Shown here piece by piece: positions 54,034-62,419 of a DNA stretch of 64,000 bases (the first letter of the stretch is position 1; every line of letters starts with the position of its first letter). Location: contig CAMBDY010000003.1 of NCBI GenBank assembly GCA_945865525.1, positions 1 through 64,000 of the forward strand. Reading direction: 5' to 3'. The position numbers and the translations under genes were made by a program. Source of the DNA: Nitrospira lenta (GTDB taxonomy: Bacteria; Nitrospirota; Nitrospiria; Nitrospirales; Nitrospiraceae). The notes under the pieces were generated by a model. It worked only from the letters and a program-made list of their open reading frames with translations. It ran no database searches and had not been told where the DNA came from.

Positions 54034-54528
54034 TCACCCGACGTCTTGCAGTAATTGCCCATACGTATCGACCGGCACAAAGTCGATCAATAGAGTCAGG
54101 AGGTTTTGCTGTTGCCCCTCTATGACCAGGTGGCGTTCCTCCATCAACTCAGCGGCGGCCGCACTCACTGCCAGGGGGCTCAATCCTTCCTCCACTAATC
54201 GTCCATACCGACCACGGCGCTCCTGCCATTCCGTGAGGTACGCAGTCCAAACAGCCGGCCCAACGGGATTGGTCTTGCCCCAGTCTACTTCCATCGTATT
54301 CAGGATAAAATCCGACAGCACTGCCTGATACTTCTGGGGAATATGCGCTTCAATAGAAGCAAATATCCAAAACAAGTTCAACGAAAGCACTTCTTGTGTC
54401 ATCGCCTGAGCCTGTTCCGTCGTCGCGTCAATCCCATACTCCTCCAGCTGCTGAACGGAGGGACCAATCGGCATGGCAGCCATCAAGGCGAGGGCGGCTT
54501 GTTTTGGCGTCATGGCATGAGCAGACAT
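54034..54528 (-). CDS. Unknown 164-residue helical protein
   Basis: This is a soluble protein rich in alanine and leucine, predicted as a bundle of helices, without cysteine pattern or signal. It has MTPKQAALALMAAMPIGPSVQQLEEYG at the start. I do not recognise it. It converges with gpmA. The frame's length and the absence of an overlapping candidate support its being coding. Confidence 0.58.
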   Translation of the reverse strand: MSAHAMTPKQAALALMAAMPIGPSVQQLEEYGIDATTEQAQAMTQEVLSLNLFWIFASIEAHIPQKYQAVLSDFILNTMEVDWGKTNPVGPAVWTAYLTEWQERRGRYGRLVEEGLSPLAVSAAAAELMEERHLVIEGQQQNLLTLLIDFVPVDTYGQLLQDVG

Positions 54529-54826
54529 ATCCTTCTCCTTCGATCATCGAGAGGGCCAGAGAATACGCTATAGCCACCATCATCCTCAAGCGGCTTATCC
54601 TCACTCGCTCCCCGCCCTGAGAGGCGTCATAAGAACGAGGGCCGTCGCACACTCAGGTAAGGACCCAGTCCTCCAAAATATGACAGGCGAGGAGTCGGAG
54701 GCATGAGCAGAGGCTACAGGTAGAGCGTGCCATTACTTTAGTGAGATGCCAGCCAAGACCGATGTGAATCGACGCTTGTAGCAGATCCGCCCGCTGGATA
54801 ATTGTCTTGCCCTATAAGGCCCCCGA

Positions 54827-55714
54827 TTGATGATCGACAGGTACTCGGCAGACCACGTAGAATGCCAACTTATGTCTCCATCGGCAGGCCCCTTTCACCT
54901 CAACGGCGCCATCGAACAGTTGCAAACAAAACTGCTTCGCCACGTCGGCGAAACCATCAGAGACTATGGCCTGATTGAAGAGGGCGACAAGATCATGGTC
55001 TGCCTCTCGGGGGGAAAAGACAGTTACGCCCTGCTCGACTTCTTACTGGTCTTACAGCGGCGGGCACGGATTCATTTCGACCTAGTCGCGGTGAATCTGG
55101 ATCAAAAGCAACCGGGATTCCCCGTGCATGTGCTCCCAGACTATCTCACGAAGATTGGAGTCCCCTTCCATATCGAAACGCAAGACACCTACGCCATCGT
55201 CAAGCGACTCATCCCGGAAGGACAGAAAACCTGCTCGCTCTGTTCGCGTCTCCGACGCGGCATCCTCTACAGCGTGGCCACCAAATTAGGGGCGACCAAG
55301 ATCGCCCTAGGCCACCACCGAGATGACATTGTTGAAACGCTATTCCTGAACCTGTTCTATAACGGCAAACTCAAAACGATGCCGCCGAAACTGCGCTCAA
55401 AAGATGGCAACCATCTCGTCATTCGGCCGCTAGCCGCCGTGAGGGAGAGCGATCTGGCTCGCTATGCGGACCTGCGTGCGTTCCCCATTATTCCCTGTAA
55501 CCTCTGTGGCTCACAAGAGAACCTCAAGCGGAAAGAGGTCAAAGAGTTTTTGCGCGAATGGGAGCAACGGTCACCGAGCTGCACGGACAGTATGTTTACA
55601 GCCCTCTCGAACGTGGTGCCACCGCTGCTCCTGGATCAGAGCCTGTTCGACTTCCTAGCGTTGCGCGTATCGAACCAAACGGAAGGGCAAGAGGATGCCT
55701 GGCTGGACGAGTGA
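54827..55714 (+). CDS. ttcA: tRNA 2-thiocytidine biosynthesis protein TtcA
   Basis: This 295-residue PP-loop enzyme thiolates cytidine 32 in certain tRNAs using an iron-sulfur cluster. SGGKDS at 61-66 is the ATP loop. The two cluster motifs C136-x2-C139 and C224-x2-C227 are intact, and [15 protein letters not shown] follows as in TtcA. The first 15 codons before the ATG at 54872 look like an added N-terminus; either start is possible. Its end is 42 bp from the convergent msrA. Confidence 0.93.
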   Translation: MMIDRYSADHVECQLMSPSAGPFHLNGAIEQLQTKLLRHVGETIRDYGLIEEGDKIMVCLSGGKDSYALLDFLLVLQRRARIHFDLVAVNLDQKQPGFPVHVLPDYLTKIGVPFHIETQDTYAIVKRLIPEGQKTCSLCSRLRRGILYSVATKLGATKIALGHHRDDIVETLFLNLFYNGKLKTMPPKLRSKDGNHLVIRPLAAVRESDLARYADLRAFPIIPCNLCGSQENLKRKEVKEFLREWEQRSPSCTDSMFTALSNVVPPLLLDQSLFDFLALRVSNQTEGQEDAWLDE

Positions 55715-55756
55715 ACGGGCGCATGCGACAGGGCAGAATCGAAGAATCCCAACTTG

Positions 55757-56320
55757 CTACGACTTGAGTTTAGCCGTGAAGAACTTGCGGAACTTAGCCA
55801 CCTTAGGTAGAACGACCGACATGCAATAGCCCTCGAAGGGGTGCTTTACAAAATATTCTTGATGGTACGGTTCGGCCTCATACCAGATCCCGGCCGACAC
55901 CACTTCCGTCACAATGGGAGAGGGATAGATCTGCTCGTTCGTCATGGCCCCAATGACTTTATCCGCTACCTGCTGCTGCTCCGGGCTATGGTAGAAAATA
56001 GCGGAGCGATACTGCGTACCAGCATCATGCCCCTGCCGGTTGAGCGTCGTCGGATCATGGATCACGAACAACACCTCCAACAATTCGCGGTAACTGACGA
56101 CATGAGGAGCGAAGGTGATGCGCACCGCCTCGGCATGGCCGGTTCTGCCACTGCAGACGGCCTCATAGGTCGGGCAATCCGTCTGACCACCGATGTAGCC
56201 AGACTCGACCGAAACCACGCCCTGCATCTGATCATAGACCGCTTCAAGACACCAGAAGCAACCACCTGCGACCGTAGCAATTTCATATTGAGTCTGCGCT
56301 GACGCGGCGGATTCCACCAT
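55757..56320 (-). CDS. msrA: Peptide methionine sulfoxide reductase MsrA
   Basis: From the ATG at 56320 the enzyme has 187 residues; the open frame further up runs into the tRNA-Arg gene and is not coding. It reduces methionine-S-sulfoxide in proteins. GGCFWCLEA holds the catalytic cysteine, followed by VVSVESGYIGG, YRELLEVLF, and GQ/AEPYHQEYF. No MsrB domain is fused. Its start is 32 bp from the tRNA. Confidence 0.94.
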   Translation of the reverse strand: MVESAASAQTQYEIATVAGGCFWCLEAVYDQMQGVVSVESGYIGGQTDCPTYEAVCSGRTGHAEAVRITFAPHVVSYRELLEVLFVIHDPTTLNRQGHDAGTQYRSAIFYHSPEQQQVADKVIGAMTNEQIYPSPIVTEVVSAGIWYEAEPYHQEYFVKHPFEGYCMSVVLPKVAKFRKFFTAKLKS

Positions 56321-56351
56321 ACGAATAGATCTCACCTCCGGACTAAAATAA

Positions 56352-56428
56352 TGGTGCGCTCGGAGGGACTTGAACCCCCAACCCCCGGATCCGAAGTCCG
56401 ATGCTCTATCCAATTGAGCTACGGGCGC
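56352..56428 (-). tRNA. tRNA-Arg (anticodon TCG)
   Basis: On the minus strand a 77-base cloverleaf with encoded CCA can be folded: acceptor GCGCCCG/CGAGCGC (one C-A mismatch), D stem GCTC/GAGC, anticodon stem TCGGA/TCCGG with loop CTTCGGA, a five-base variable loop, and T arm GGGGG-TTCAAGT-CCCTC. The anticodon TCG reads CGA (and possibly other CGN) arginine codons. The 5' part of this gene recurs 761 bp away. Confidence 0.93.
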
Positions 56429-56534
56429 ACACTATCTTCTCAGCATTTGTGCCCTGACTAGCACTTCAGCCTTTCCCCCCACATTTCTACGCATTTTCAC
56501 CCACTAAGCTAGGCAGGGGTTTGAGCCAATAGCA

Positions 56535-57047
56535 CTACTTTATCGCTTGCAGAGTAACCGTTATACCATCGACGACATTCCAAAGATATCGACGGCACCA
56601 TTTCTGAACTATCTTTGGATAAATCTTGAACGAACGAACCACATGAAATTCAGTAGATTGTATTTTATATTCACACTTCATTCCATACGCGCGCGTTTCA
56701 AATGCCTGAAATGTGTATTCGGTAAAGAATCGGATATGCGTCGGGTCTGTGAACGCTCCACGGGACGTGTAATACGGAACCGAGATGATGACCGTGGCGC
56801 CGGGCTTGCACACTCGATAAATCTCCTCCATTAACTGGATAAAATTCCTCACGTGCTCTACGACATGGGCGCTATAAATCTTGTCAACGCAATTATCCCG
56901 GAGTGGAAGCGGCTGCTCGAGATCACACAACAGATCGACACCTGCTCGTGGAACAATATCGAAGCCAAATGATTCTGGAGCCTTGGACGGACCGGCACCC
57001 AGGTCGATGGCGACGTAGGGCGATCCTAGGGGAGTGGAATGGAGCAC
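56535..57047 (-). CDS. Class I SAM-dependent methyltransferase
   Basis: This 170-residue protein starts with GTG at 57047 behind a good AGGAG. The compact class I pattern is visible: VAIDLGAGPSKAPESFGFD at the SAM site, YSAHVVEHV, and RVCKPGATVIISVPYY. It is shorter than most members and lacks a cap domain. The region is AT-richer than its flanks. It lies between the tRNA-Arg gene and the repeat copy of the tRNA end, suggesting a horizontally acquired cargo. Substrate unknown. Confidence 0.8.
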   Translation of the reverse strand: MLHSTPLGSPYVAIDLGAGPSKAPESFGFDIVPRAGVDLLCDLEQPLPLRDNCVDKIYSAHVVEHVRNFIQLMEEIYRVCKPGATVIISVPYYTSRGAFTDPTHIRFFTEYTFQAFETRAYGMKCEYKIQSTEFHVVRSFKIYPKIVQKWCRRYLWNVVDGITVTLQAIK

Positions 57048-57177
57048 TATTATCTCTCCTTGCCTATTTGGAAAATCACGATAGCTATTGTCCCGTTACT
57101 AAAAATGTCCACCACCTTAACCCCAATTTACACCTTTCCCCACAACGTCTTTCCCTTAAATGATTTCTCTCTTACAT

Positions 57178-57192
57178 AGCTACGGGCGCACA
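57178..57192. repeat. 15-bp copy of the tRNA-Arg 5' end (attachment-site-like)
   Basis: AGCTACGGGCGCACA at 57178-57192 is identical to 56417-56431, which spans the 5' end of tRNA-Arg and three flanking bases. The copies are direct repeats 761 bp apart that bracket the methyltransferase gene. This is the pattern of a recombination scar or site-specific integration at a tRNA gene. Confidence 0.68.
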
Positions 57193-57442
57193 TTTTTCAA
57201 ATATAGATGCCTTCCCCAGATATCTATATCCTCGCATCAACTCACGCTATTTTATCTAGCTTATACACTAAATAGTATCAAGGTGTTACGCTGCATCTGC
57301 GCACTAATATAGCACTGCGCGGCGGGCGTATGCGACACGCTTATATTCAATAATTTATATTGTGACTAGTAAAAAGAATGCGAAATTGCCAAGGGGAACG
57401 GACGTAATGGGTCACAGTGTTCATCCTTGGCCAAATGAACTG

Positions 57443-57474
57443 AAAAAGCCCCCGCGCTCATAAAGAGCGCGGGG
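57443..57474 (-). terminator. Strong factor-independent terminator
   Basis: CCCCGCGCTC (57450-57459) pairs perfectly with GAGCGCGGGG (57465-57474) around ATAAA. On the minus strand it is followed by GCTTTTT, so it ends the transcript of the two-helix membrane genes 38 bp after the last stop. Confidence 0.88.
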
Positions 57475-57512
57475 TGACACTAACCGAGGAGCAGACTTTT
57501 TCTAAAGCGGCG

Positions 57513-57740
57513 TCAGTTTCGTTGAAGGATGTAGATGGTGACGCCAAGCGCAACTAATCCAATGAGCCCCTTGTCGCCAAAAGCTGCGATCAACGCGATC
57601 ACATTTTTCACGACATCGCCCGGCACGAATGGTGCTCCTGAACCGAACAACACTTGCAAAACAATCGAAAGTGCAAGCAACGCGATACCAATTCGAGTCA
57701 ACCCAATTACGACCTCTTTTGCACCTGTGAGCCACTGCAT
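57513..57740 (-). CDS. Two-helix small membrane protein, copy A
   Basis: This 75-residue protein has hydrophobic helices at about 12-33 and 55-72. Around the turn it carries VLQVLFGSGAPFVPGD, shared in pattern with the gene upstream: Q-x-LFGS-x2-PF-x2-GD-x3-N, and a final GLxGLxALxxxIYxLxR. A GGGAGG site precedes the ATG. It is the second gene of a tandem pair and is followed by the strong terminator. No known family is recognised. Confidence 0.74.
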   Translation of the reverse strand: MQWLTGAKEVVIGLTRIGIALLALSIVLQVLFGSGAPFVPGDVVKNVIALIAAFGDKGLIGLVALGVTIYILQRN

Positions 57741-57774
57741 AGCTGAACCTCCCTGTGTTGATGGTCAGATTGGC

Positions 57775-58011
57775 TTACTTTGCGTTGCGGTTGAACAAGT
57801 GAAGAATGATGGCGATGGCAATCAGCCCGACGACACCATTACTGCCCAATGAGCCGACTAGTTTGACCAAGTTCCCAGTAATATCTCCACCGAGAAACGG
57901 CACCGCTGATCCAAATAGGATTTGCATCACTACCCCGAGTGCGACCAAAAGGAGTCCCATTTCGACGATACGATCCACCCACCCCTTCACCTTCCCAAAT
58001 ATCTCTTCCAT
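57775..58011 (-). CDS. Two-helix small membrane protein, copy B
   Basis: This 78-residue paralog of the next gene downstream has the same layout: helix, MQILFGSAVPFLGGDITGN, helix, and an Asn/Arg-rich end (HLFNRNAK). GAGGGAG lies seven bases before the ATG. Identity to copy A is clear along the whole length and strongest at the LFGS...PF...GD turn. The pair may form a membrane complex; homo- or hetero-oligomers of such hairpin proteins are common. Function unknown. Confidence 0.75.
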   Translation of the reverse strand: MEEIFGKVKGWVDRIVEMGLLLVALGVVMQILFGSAVPFLGGDITGNLVKLVGSLGSNGVVGLIAIAIILHLFNRNAK

Positions 58012-58349
58012 TATTCTCTCCCTCTTTTAATAGTTACACCACGTTGAGCCTGCTTCCATCCTCTACGTTGCGCGACGCCTCCTCCAGGGCATTGCACGAA
58101 CTTCATGCAAACAAAACACGGCTTCACTTTATTGCCTGCACCCTAAACAGTCGACGTTCCGTCTCCCCATTACGCCCATAACGATTGCAACGAGGAAGGC
58201 TAGATGGGGCTACGCCAATGACCACACTTCTCAGGTGATGGAGATGCTCTGCCTTTAAACGATTGAGCAGGGCCCTCAAACTCCTGACGCCAGCCACCAT
58301 TCGTTGAGGCACGAAAAGTCGAGCTAGCGAAAAACGATTTTGTTAACCG
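58012..58349. other. Gap between copy B and the cysteine-repeat protein gene
   Basis: The 338-bp stretch contains a minus-strand frame of 62 codons (58124-58312) without family features or a good ribosome-binding site, which I do not call. Near 58012-58050 lies the leader of the two-helix genes. No hairpin of note is seen. Confidence 0.4.
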
Positions 58350-58583
58350 TCATTTATTGCTTACGCACCACTGCCCTTGGGCATGCCAGCCGCTTGGGCA
58401 GGCACCCGACTTTGGGACAATTGGCTTGGAATTTGGAGAATTAGCGACGCAGTAGTTACCGTTCTTATGGTAGCCGCTGGGGCACGTCATACTGGCAGCA
58501 AAGATTGGGGATGAACTGAAAACAGCGGCAAGCGCGGAAAACGTGGCGGATGGACGGATGAGCTGACTTGGTGCTAATCGCAT
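58350..58583 (-). CDS. Small secreted cysteine-repeat protein
   Basis: This 77-residue exported protein has a Sec signal peptide (about 1-30, ending IFAA). The mature part consists of two copies of a C-P-S-G-x-H-x3-G-x-x-C-V-x-N unit: CPSGYHKNGNYCVAN (C34, C45) and CPSGWHAQGQWCVSN (C62, C73), joined by a Ser/Pro linker. Each cysteine pair is ten residues apart and probably forms a disulfide. A GGGAG site precedes the ATG. It may be a wall- or matrix-binding peptide; no family is recognised. Confidence 0.72.
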   Translation of the reverse strand: MRLAPSQLIRPSATFSALAAVFSSSPIFAASMTCPSGYHKNGNYCVANSPNSKPIVPKSGACPSGWHAQGQWCVSNK

Positions 58584-58951
58584 TCAAGTACTCCCAGCCT
58601 ACTAGGTCGCGACCATAGCACATTGAGCTTGCTTGTCAACAACAAAAAGCGACAGAGGGACGATACGGCATTTTAGCGATCTGAGCGGTATGCACGAAGG
58701 TCTGTGAAGGGGGCGAGAGAGGCTGTGCCTTTCGGTACAGGCTGAGGGAAGACCGGGGACAGGACCGGCGAGAAAAATGCAGAACAAACTTTAAGCCGTT
58801 GCCTGGCCTCCTGACACAATCACCGAACTATCTTTGACTAAAAGCACACTGTCGATTCAATAGTGTCAATCCGCTGTGCGGCCTCTGTACGCTGCGATAC
58901 CACTGCGCTAGGAGCGCATCGACTCGTACAAACACGTCGCGTGAGACCTTG
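58584..58951. other. Accessory gap before aroK
   Basis: Besides the promoter at 58612-58639, this 368-bp stretch has no supported gene. A minus-strand frame at 58828-59070 overlaps aroK in another frame and is rejected. It marks the right edge of the accessory islet. Confidence 0.4.
58612..58639 (-). promoter_or_regulatory. Sigma-70-type promoter of the cysteine-repeat protein
   Basis: Read on the minus strand, TTGACA (58634-58639) is followed after 16 bases by TATGGT (58612-58617), close to the housekeeping consensus. The start codon is 29 bases downstream, so the leader is short. Confidence 0.7.
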
Positions 58952-59461
58952 TCAAGAAGGGGGAAGCAATGCGAGCAGTACTTCAACCAATTGATCAATC
59001 GTTCGACTGTCCGTCGCAATAATGTGATCGGCGGCAGCTTGATACTTCGGCTCCCGTTCGCGCAACACATCCTGAATTTCCTCGATGAACGATTTGGTCC
59101 TGGTCAGCGAGGGGCGCTGATGATCCCCACCGATCCGGTGCGTGATCGTCTCGACGGAGGCCGTCAACCAAAACAAGGTACCGCTCTTCTTAAGGGCATC
59201 GACATTCTGTGGGCGAAGGATGGCCCCACCTCCTGTATCGATGACGAGCTGGTCGTGGCCAGCAAGATCACCGCAGACAGCAGCCTCTAGATCGCGAAAA
59301 TATTCCCATCCCTCCTGAGCGACAATCTCCGGAATCGTCCGCTTCGCTCTGGTGACGATCTCCGCATCGGTCGACAGGCAGTTCCGTCCCAACCGTGCCG
59401 CAAGCCGCTTCCCCACCGTACTCTTGCCGGTCCCTCGATAGCCGATCAGAACGATGTTCAT
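58952..59461 (-). CDS. aroK: Shikimate kinase AroK
   Basis: This 169-residue kinase phosphorylates shikimate at the 3-OH. The P-loop GYRGTGKST lies at 7-15, DAEI at about 32-36 and GGGAILRPQN in the lid region. Its start overlaps the aroE stop by four bases, so the two pathway neighbours are coupled. It is the core-genome border on the right of the accessory islet. Confidence 0.94.
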   Translation of the reverse strand: MNIVLIGYRGTGKSTVGKRLAARLGRNCLSTDAEIVTRAKRTIPEIVAQEGWEYFRDLEAAVCGDLAGHDQLVIDTGGGAILRPQNVDALKKSGTLFWLTASVETITHRIGGDHQRPSLTRTKSFIEEIQDVLREREPKYQAAADHIIATDSRTIDQLVEVLLALLPPS

Positions 59462-60312
59462 GAGAAGCGGGACTCCAGCACGGCGCGCATGACCTCAGTC
59501 GGCGCAGCCTGGTTAGTCCAGAGTTCGAACTGTGCGGCGGCTTGATGGAGGAACATCTCGAGGCCTGGAACCGTGCGACAGCCCGCCGCCTTCGCTTCCG
59601 TCAGCAACCTGGTCTCCCGGGGGTTGTACACGATGTCCATGACCGTCAGGCCCGTATGGAGCAATGACGCCGGTACCACAGTTCCCTGCACGTTGGGCGA
59701 CATACCCATTGGGGTGCAATGGATCAACACCCGCGCATCCGGCAGAGCCTGCTCCAGCGACGCGTCATCCAATGGCGATGCCTGCACGGCCAGCCCTGTT
59801 TTCGACTGGAGATCACGGGCCAAGGCTGTACGTTCCCGTTCATCGATGCCCAGCAAGGTCAAACGATTGATCCCCGACTCTGTCCCGAGTGCAAAGGCAA
59901 TCGCGCGGGCTGCGCCTCCGGACCCGAGCATGACCACATGCTGCCCCTGTAAGGTGACGCCGCCTTCGCGAAGCGCGCGCAAGGCGCCGGTTGCATCGGT
60001 ATTGTAGCCCGTCAGGCTTCCGCCCTCAGCCACAATCGTATTAATCGCGCCGATATGACAAGCAGTCGGGTCGACCGCATCGAGAAATGGAACGGCCGCT
60101 ACTTTATGAGGGATGGTCACGCTGGCGCCACGGAAGTTGCCTAGGGCCCGCAGACCCTTGATGGCGTCGCCAATCGCTTCTACAGGGAAGGCCAGATACA
60201 CAAAGTTCAGCCCGAGCTTCTGAAATGCAGCATTATGAATCGCAGGGGAAAGCGAATGTTCGACGGGATTACCAATGACGCCGCAGAACTGAGTATGTGC
60301 GTTCATGTCCAT
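59458..60312 (-). CDS. aroE: Shikimate dehydrogenase AroE
   Basis: This 284-residue enzyme reduces 3-dehydroshikimate with NADPH. The N-terminus GVIGNPVEHSLSPAIHNAAF binds the substrate. ASVTIPHK holds the catalytic lysine, GYNTDATG the aspartate and MLGSGGAARAIAFAL the NADP site. An ATG two codons downstream is possible as start. It is cotranscribed with aroK. Confidence 0.95.
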   Translation of the reverse strand: MDMNAHTQFCGVIGNPVEHSLSPAIHNAAFQKLGLNFVYLAFPVEAIGDAIKGLRALGNFRGASVTIPHKVAAVPFLDAVDPTACHIGAINTIVAEGGSLTGYNTDATGALRALREGGVTLQGQHVVMLGSGGAARAIAFALGTESGINRLTLLGIDERERTALARDLQSKTGLAVQASPLDDASLEQALPDARVLIHCTPMGMSPNVQGTVVPASLLHTGLTVMDIVYNPRETRLLTEAKAAGCRTVPGLEMFLHQAAAQFELWTNQAAPTEVMRAVLESRFS

Positions 60313-60387
60313 AAGTTCACCGTTACGACTGCGGCTTGCTCTTAGGCCGCCCGCTAGGGATTCATCGCCGTGCCTGTGAACGCTCCT

Positions 60388-61158
60388 TCACGAGGGACCT
60401 TTTCCATTGATGGTAATCCCCCCATCAACGGGAAAGGTCCCACCCGTGACCCAGGCTGCCTCATCGGAGGCAAGATAGAGCACCAGACTCGCCACTTCTT
60501 CTGGCTTCCCGGCTCGCTGGATGGGATAGCGCGCCAGAATGGGGGCTAGCTGTTCGGGATTGTTCATCAAAGGAGCCGCCATTGGCGTATCAATCAGGCC
60601 TGGGCTCACCACGTTGCAGCGGATGCCATCTTTGGCATAGTCGACCGCTAGGGCTCTAGTCAGGGAATCCAGCGCCCCCTTGGAGGCGGCATAGGCCGGC
60701 AAGGTCGGGAGCCCGATCAGGCTCGCAATAGAAGAAATATTCACGATCACGCCTGCGCCCTGCTTCAACATCTGCGGGAGGGAGGCTCGCGTCATGCGAA
60801 ATACCCCGTTCAGATTGACGTCGAGGATATGCGTCCAGGTTGCATCATCGGTCTCATGTAGACGTTTACCAAAATCCCCAATTCCCGCATTGTTAACGAG
60901 GATATCCAACCGCCCGAACTGCTGCACCGTCCGCCGCACTACTTCCCGGACATGTAATTCATCGGTGACTGAACCGGCCACCGCCACAACCATGCCCTGC
61001 CCCTGTACGATGTCGCCCACGACTCGGTCCAGCTCTGCTTGCCGTCTCCCCGTAATCACAACTGAGGCCCCTTCGCGCGCAAAGGCTTTCGCGATGGCTT
61101 CACCAATACCGGCATTACCTCCCGTAACGATCGCGACCTTACCCCTTAATCGATTCAT
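60388..61158 (-). CDS. Short-chain dehydrogenase/reductase
   Basis: This 256-residue NAD(P)-dependent oxidoreductase has TGGNAGIGEA at 12-21 for the cofactor, NNAGIG at about 89-94 and the catalytic S142/Y156/K160 (YAASK) tetrad. It resembles the 3-oxoacyl-ACP reductase/glucose-dehydrogenase branch, but the substrate is not determined. Its start overlaps the trmI stop by four bases. Confidence 0.87.
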   Translation of the reverse strand: MNRLRGKVAIVTGGNAGIGEAIAKAFAREGASVVITGRRQAELDRVVGDIVQGQGMVVAVAGSVTDELHVREVVRRTVQQFGRLDILVNNAGIGDFGKRLHETDDATWTHILDVNLNGVFRMTRASLPQMLKQGAGVIVNISSIASLIGLPTLPAYAASKGALDSLTRALAVDYAKDGIRCNVVSPGLIDTPMAAPLMNNPEQLAPILARYPIQRAGKPEEVASLVLYLASDEAAWVTGGTFPVDGGITINGKGPS

Positions 61159-62024
61159 CGCGCGTCGTCCTCTTGCTCGTCATGGTCATCGGGAGCATCA
61201 TCTCCCCCCTCAGCCGCTTGCCCGGTGGGCCACAAACCAAACTCGATTTTTCTGGCCACCGTAATAAAGCCTGAATGGGCGACCATGCGATGATCGGGCC
61301 TCACGCTACGGCCCTGAATCGACCAGGTCCTCAACAGCGTTTCAAAGGTTTCGATCATACCGAAGACCATCGCTTTCTCAAGGGCCTCAACTGTCTGCAC
61401 TACTTGAGGGACGGTGGGCACAAAGCTCAAATAGATCCCACCGGAACGAAGAGCCTGAGCCGCATGGGGCACCACCTGCCAGGGCTCCGGAAGGTCGAGG
61501 ACCAGACGATCGAATGGCAAACCATCGTCGAGCAGGCTGATCCCCTCATACACGTTTCGGCGAAGCGGGATGAGATTCGGCATCGGGCCCATATACCGTT
61601 CAATGTTCATCATCGCCGTTTTGGCAAAATCCTCGCGAACTTCGTGGGTCACGACCAGACCGCGTGGGCCCACGGCACGCAGGAGAGCCATCGTCAGAGC
61701 TCCAGAACCGGTCCCCGCTTCGAACACACGCGCACCTGGATAGACATCTGCCCACATGGGAATGAGGGCTAAATCTTTGGGATACAACACCTGCGCGCCC
61801 CGTGGCATCTTCAACACATAGTCACCGAAGGTCGGCTTGAGCGCTAACATCGTTTTATTGCCAGAAAGCGTGACCAGAGAGCCGTCCGGCTTTCCAATAA
61901 GGTCGTCATGATCAATTTTGTGACCACTCAGTTGATAACGATCTCCCGCCTTTAAGGTCAGGGAATACTGGCGCCCCTTCTTATCAACCAAATGAATACG
62001 CTCGCCCGATTGAAATTGTGCCAT
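61155..62024 (-). CDS. trmI: tRNA (adenine-58-N1)-methyltransferase TrmI
   Basis: This 289-residue SAM enzyme methylates A58 in the T loop of tRNA. MPRGAQVLYPKDLALI precedes the SAM motif EAGTGSGALTMALLRAVG, and LDLPEPWQV carries the catalytic aspartate region. The N-terminal beta domain and tetramer-type interface are as in bacterial and archaeal TrmI. The end is acidic and low-complexity. It is coupled to the SDR gene. Confidence 0.9.
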   Translation of the reverse strand: MAQFQSGERIHLVDKKGRQYSLTLKAGDRYQLSGHKIDHDDLIGKPDGSLVTLSGNKTMLALKPTFGDYVLKMPRGAQVLYPKDLALIPMWADVYPGARVFEAGTGSGALTMALLRAVGPRGLVVTHEVREDFAKTAMMNIERYMGPMPNLIPLRRNVYEGISLLDDGLPFDRLVLDLPEPWQVVPHAAQALRSGGIYLSFVPTVPQVVQTVEALEKAMVFGMIETFETLLRTWSIQGRSVRPDHRMVAHSGFITVARKIEFGLWPTGQAAEGGDDAPDDHDEQEDDAR

Positions 62025-62419
62025 AGGCGCCCATTCTAGAAGCGCGGCGCCTAGTTTTCAACCGGATGGACACGCGCTTCCCTCGCATCGCTTTTCACAA
62101 CGGTTGTTTCAGCGTCTTGCAATGTCACAATTGCGCCTGCGCCCTCTCGTCGCACCGACCGACTTGTGCACGGTTGCCCCACAACCTCTTCCTTGTCCTC
62201 ATTAAACCACTCTAAGAATCCTGCCTTTTCGATGGATTGCGAGCGGCCGCTCTCATCAACCATCCAGCGCAGGATTTGCTCGATAGAAAACACAGAGCAG
62301 CGTCACGATGAATCGTTTTACGAATCACTCGCTCTTACTGTAGTGAGAAAAGAATCAAACCGGCCGGGGCCACAACCCTGCGGGGCACAACATCAGATAA
62401 CCAGAGGAGGGGCGACGAC
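62025..62419. other. Divergent region upstream of the sigma factor
   Basis: A 395-bp spacer between trmI (minus) and the sigma-factor gene (plus). It contains the doubtful minus-strand frame 62051-62293. The sigma-factor ribosome-binding site is GAGGAGGGG at about 62403-62411. No clear promoter hexamers or stable hairpins are seen. Confidence 0.35.
62051..62293 (-). CDS. Doubtful 80-residue frame upstream of trmI
   Basis: This frame begins with GTG at 62293 without a good ribosome-binding site. Its text (LEWFNEDKEEVVGQPC, AIVTLQDAETTVV) looks more ordered than random but matches no family. It is on the trmI strand and ends 27 bp before trmI. It may be real or a chance frame in a long spacer. 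Confidence 0.28.
   Translation of the reverse strand: MFSIEQILRWMVDESGRSQSIEKAGFLEWFNEDKEEVVGQPCTSRSVRREGAGAIVTLQDAETTVVKSDAREARVHPVEN

Larger units (their letters stand above)
57048..57512. other. AT-rich gap downstream of the two-helix membrane genes
   Basis: This 465-bp stretch contains the tRNA-end copy (57178-57192), several ATATAT-like runs between 57195 and 57360, and the strong hairpin at 57443. No coding frame is supported. The base composition differs from the surrounding core genes. Confidence 0.5.

Noticed and set aside
58124-58312. A 62-codon minus-strand frame in the accessory islet
   Set aside because: No ribosome-binding site, an arginine/leucine-rich random look, and no relation to neighbours.
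58828-59070. An 80-codon minus-strand frame overlapping aroK
   Set aside because: It overlaps the aroK coding region in another frame over about 120 bp. The faint transposase-like wording near its end is too short to support a pseudogene.
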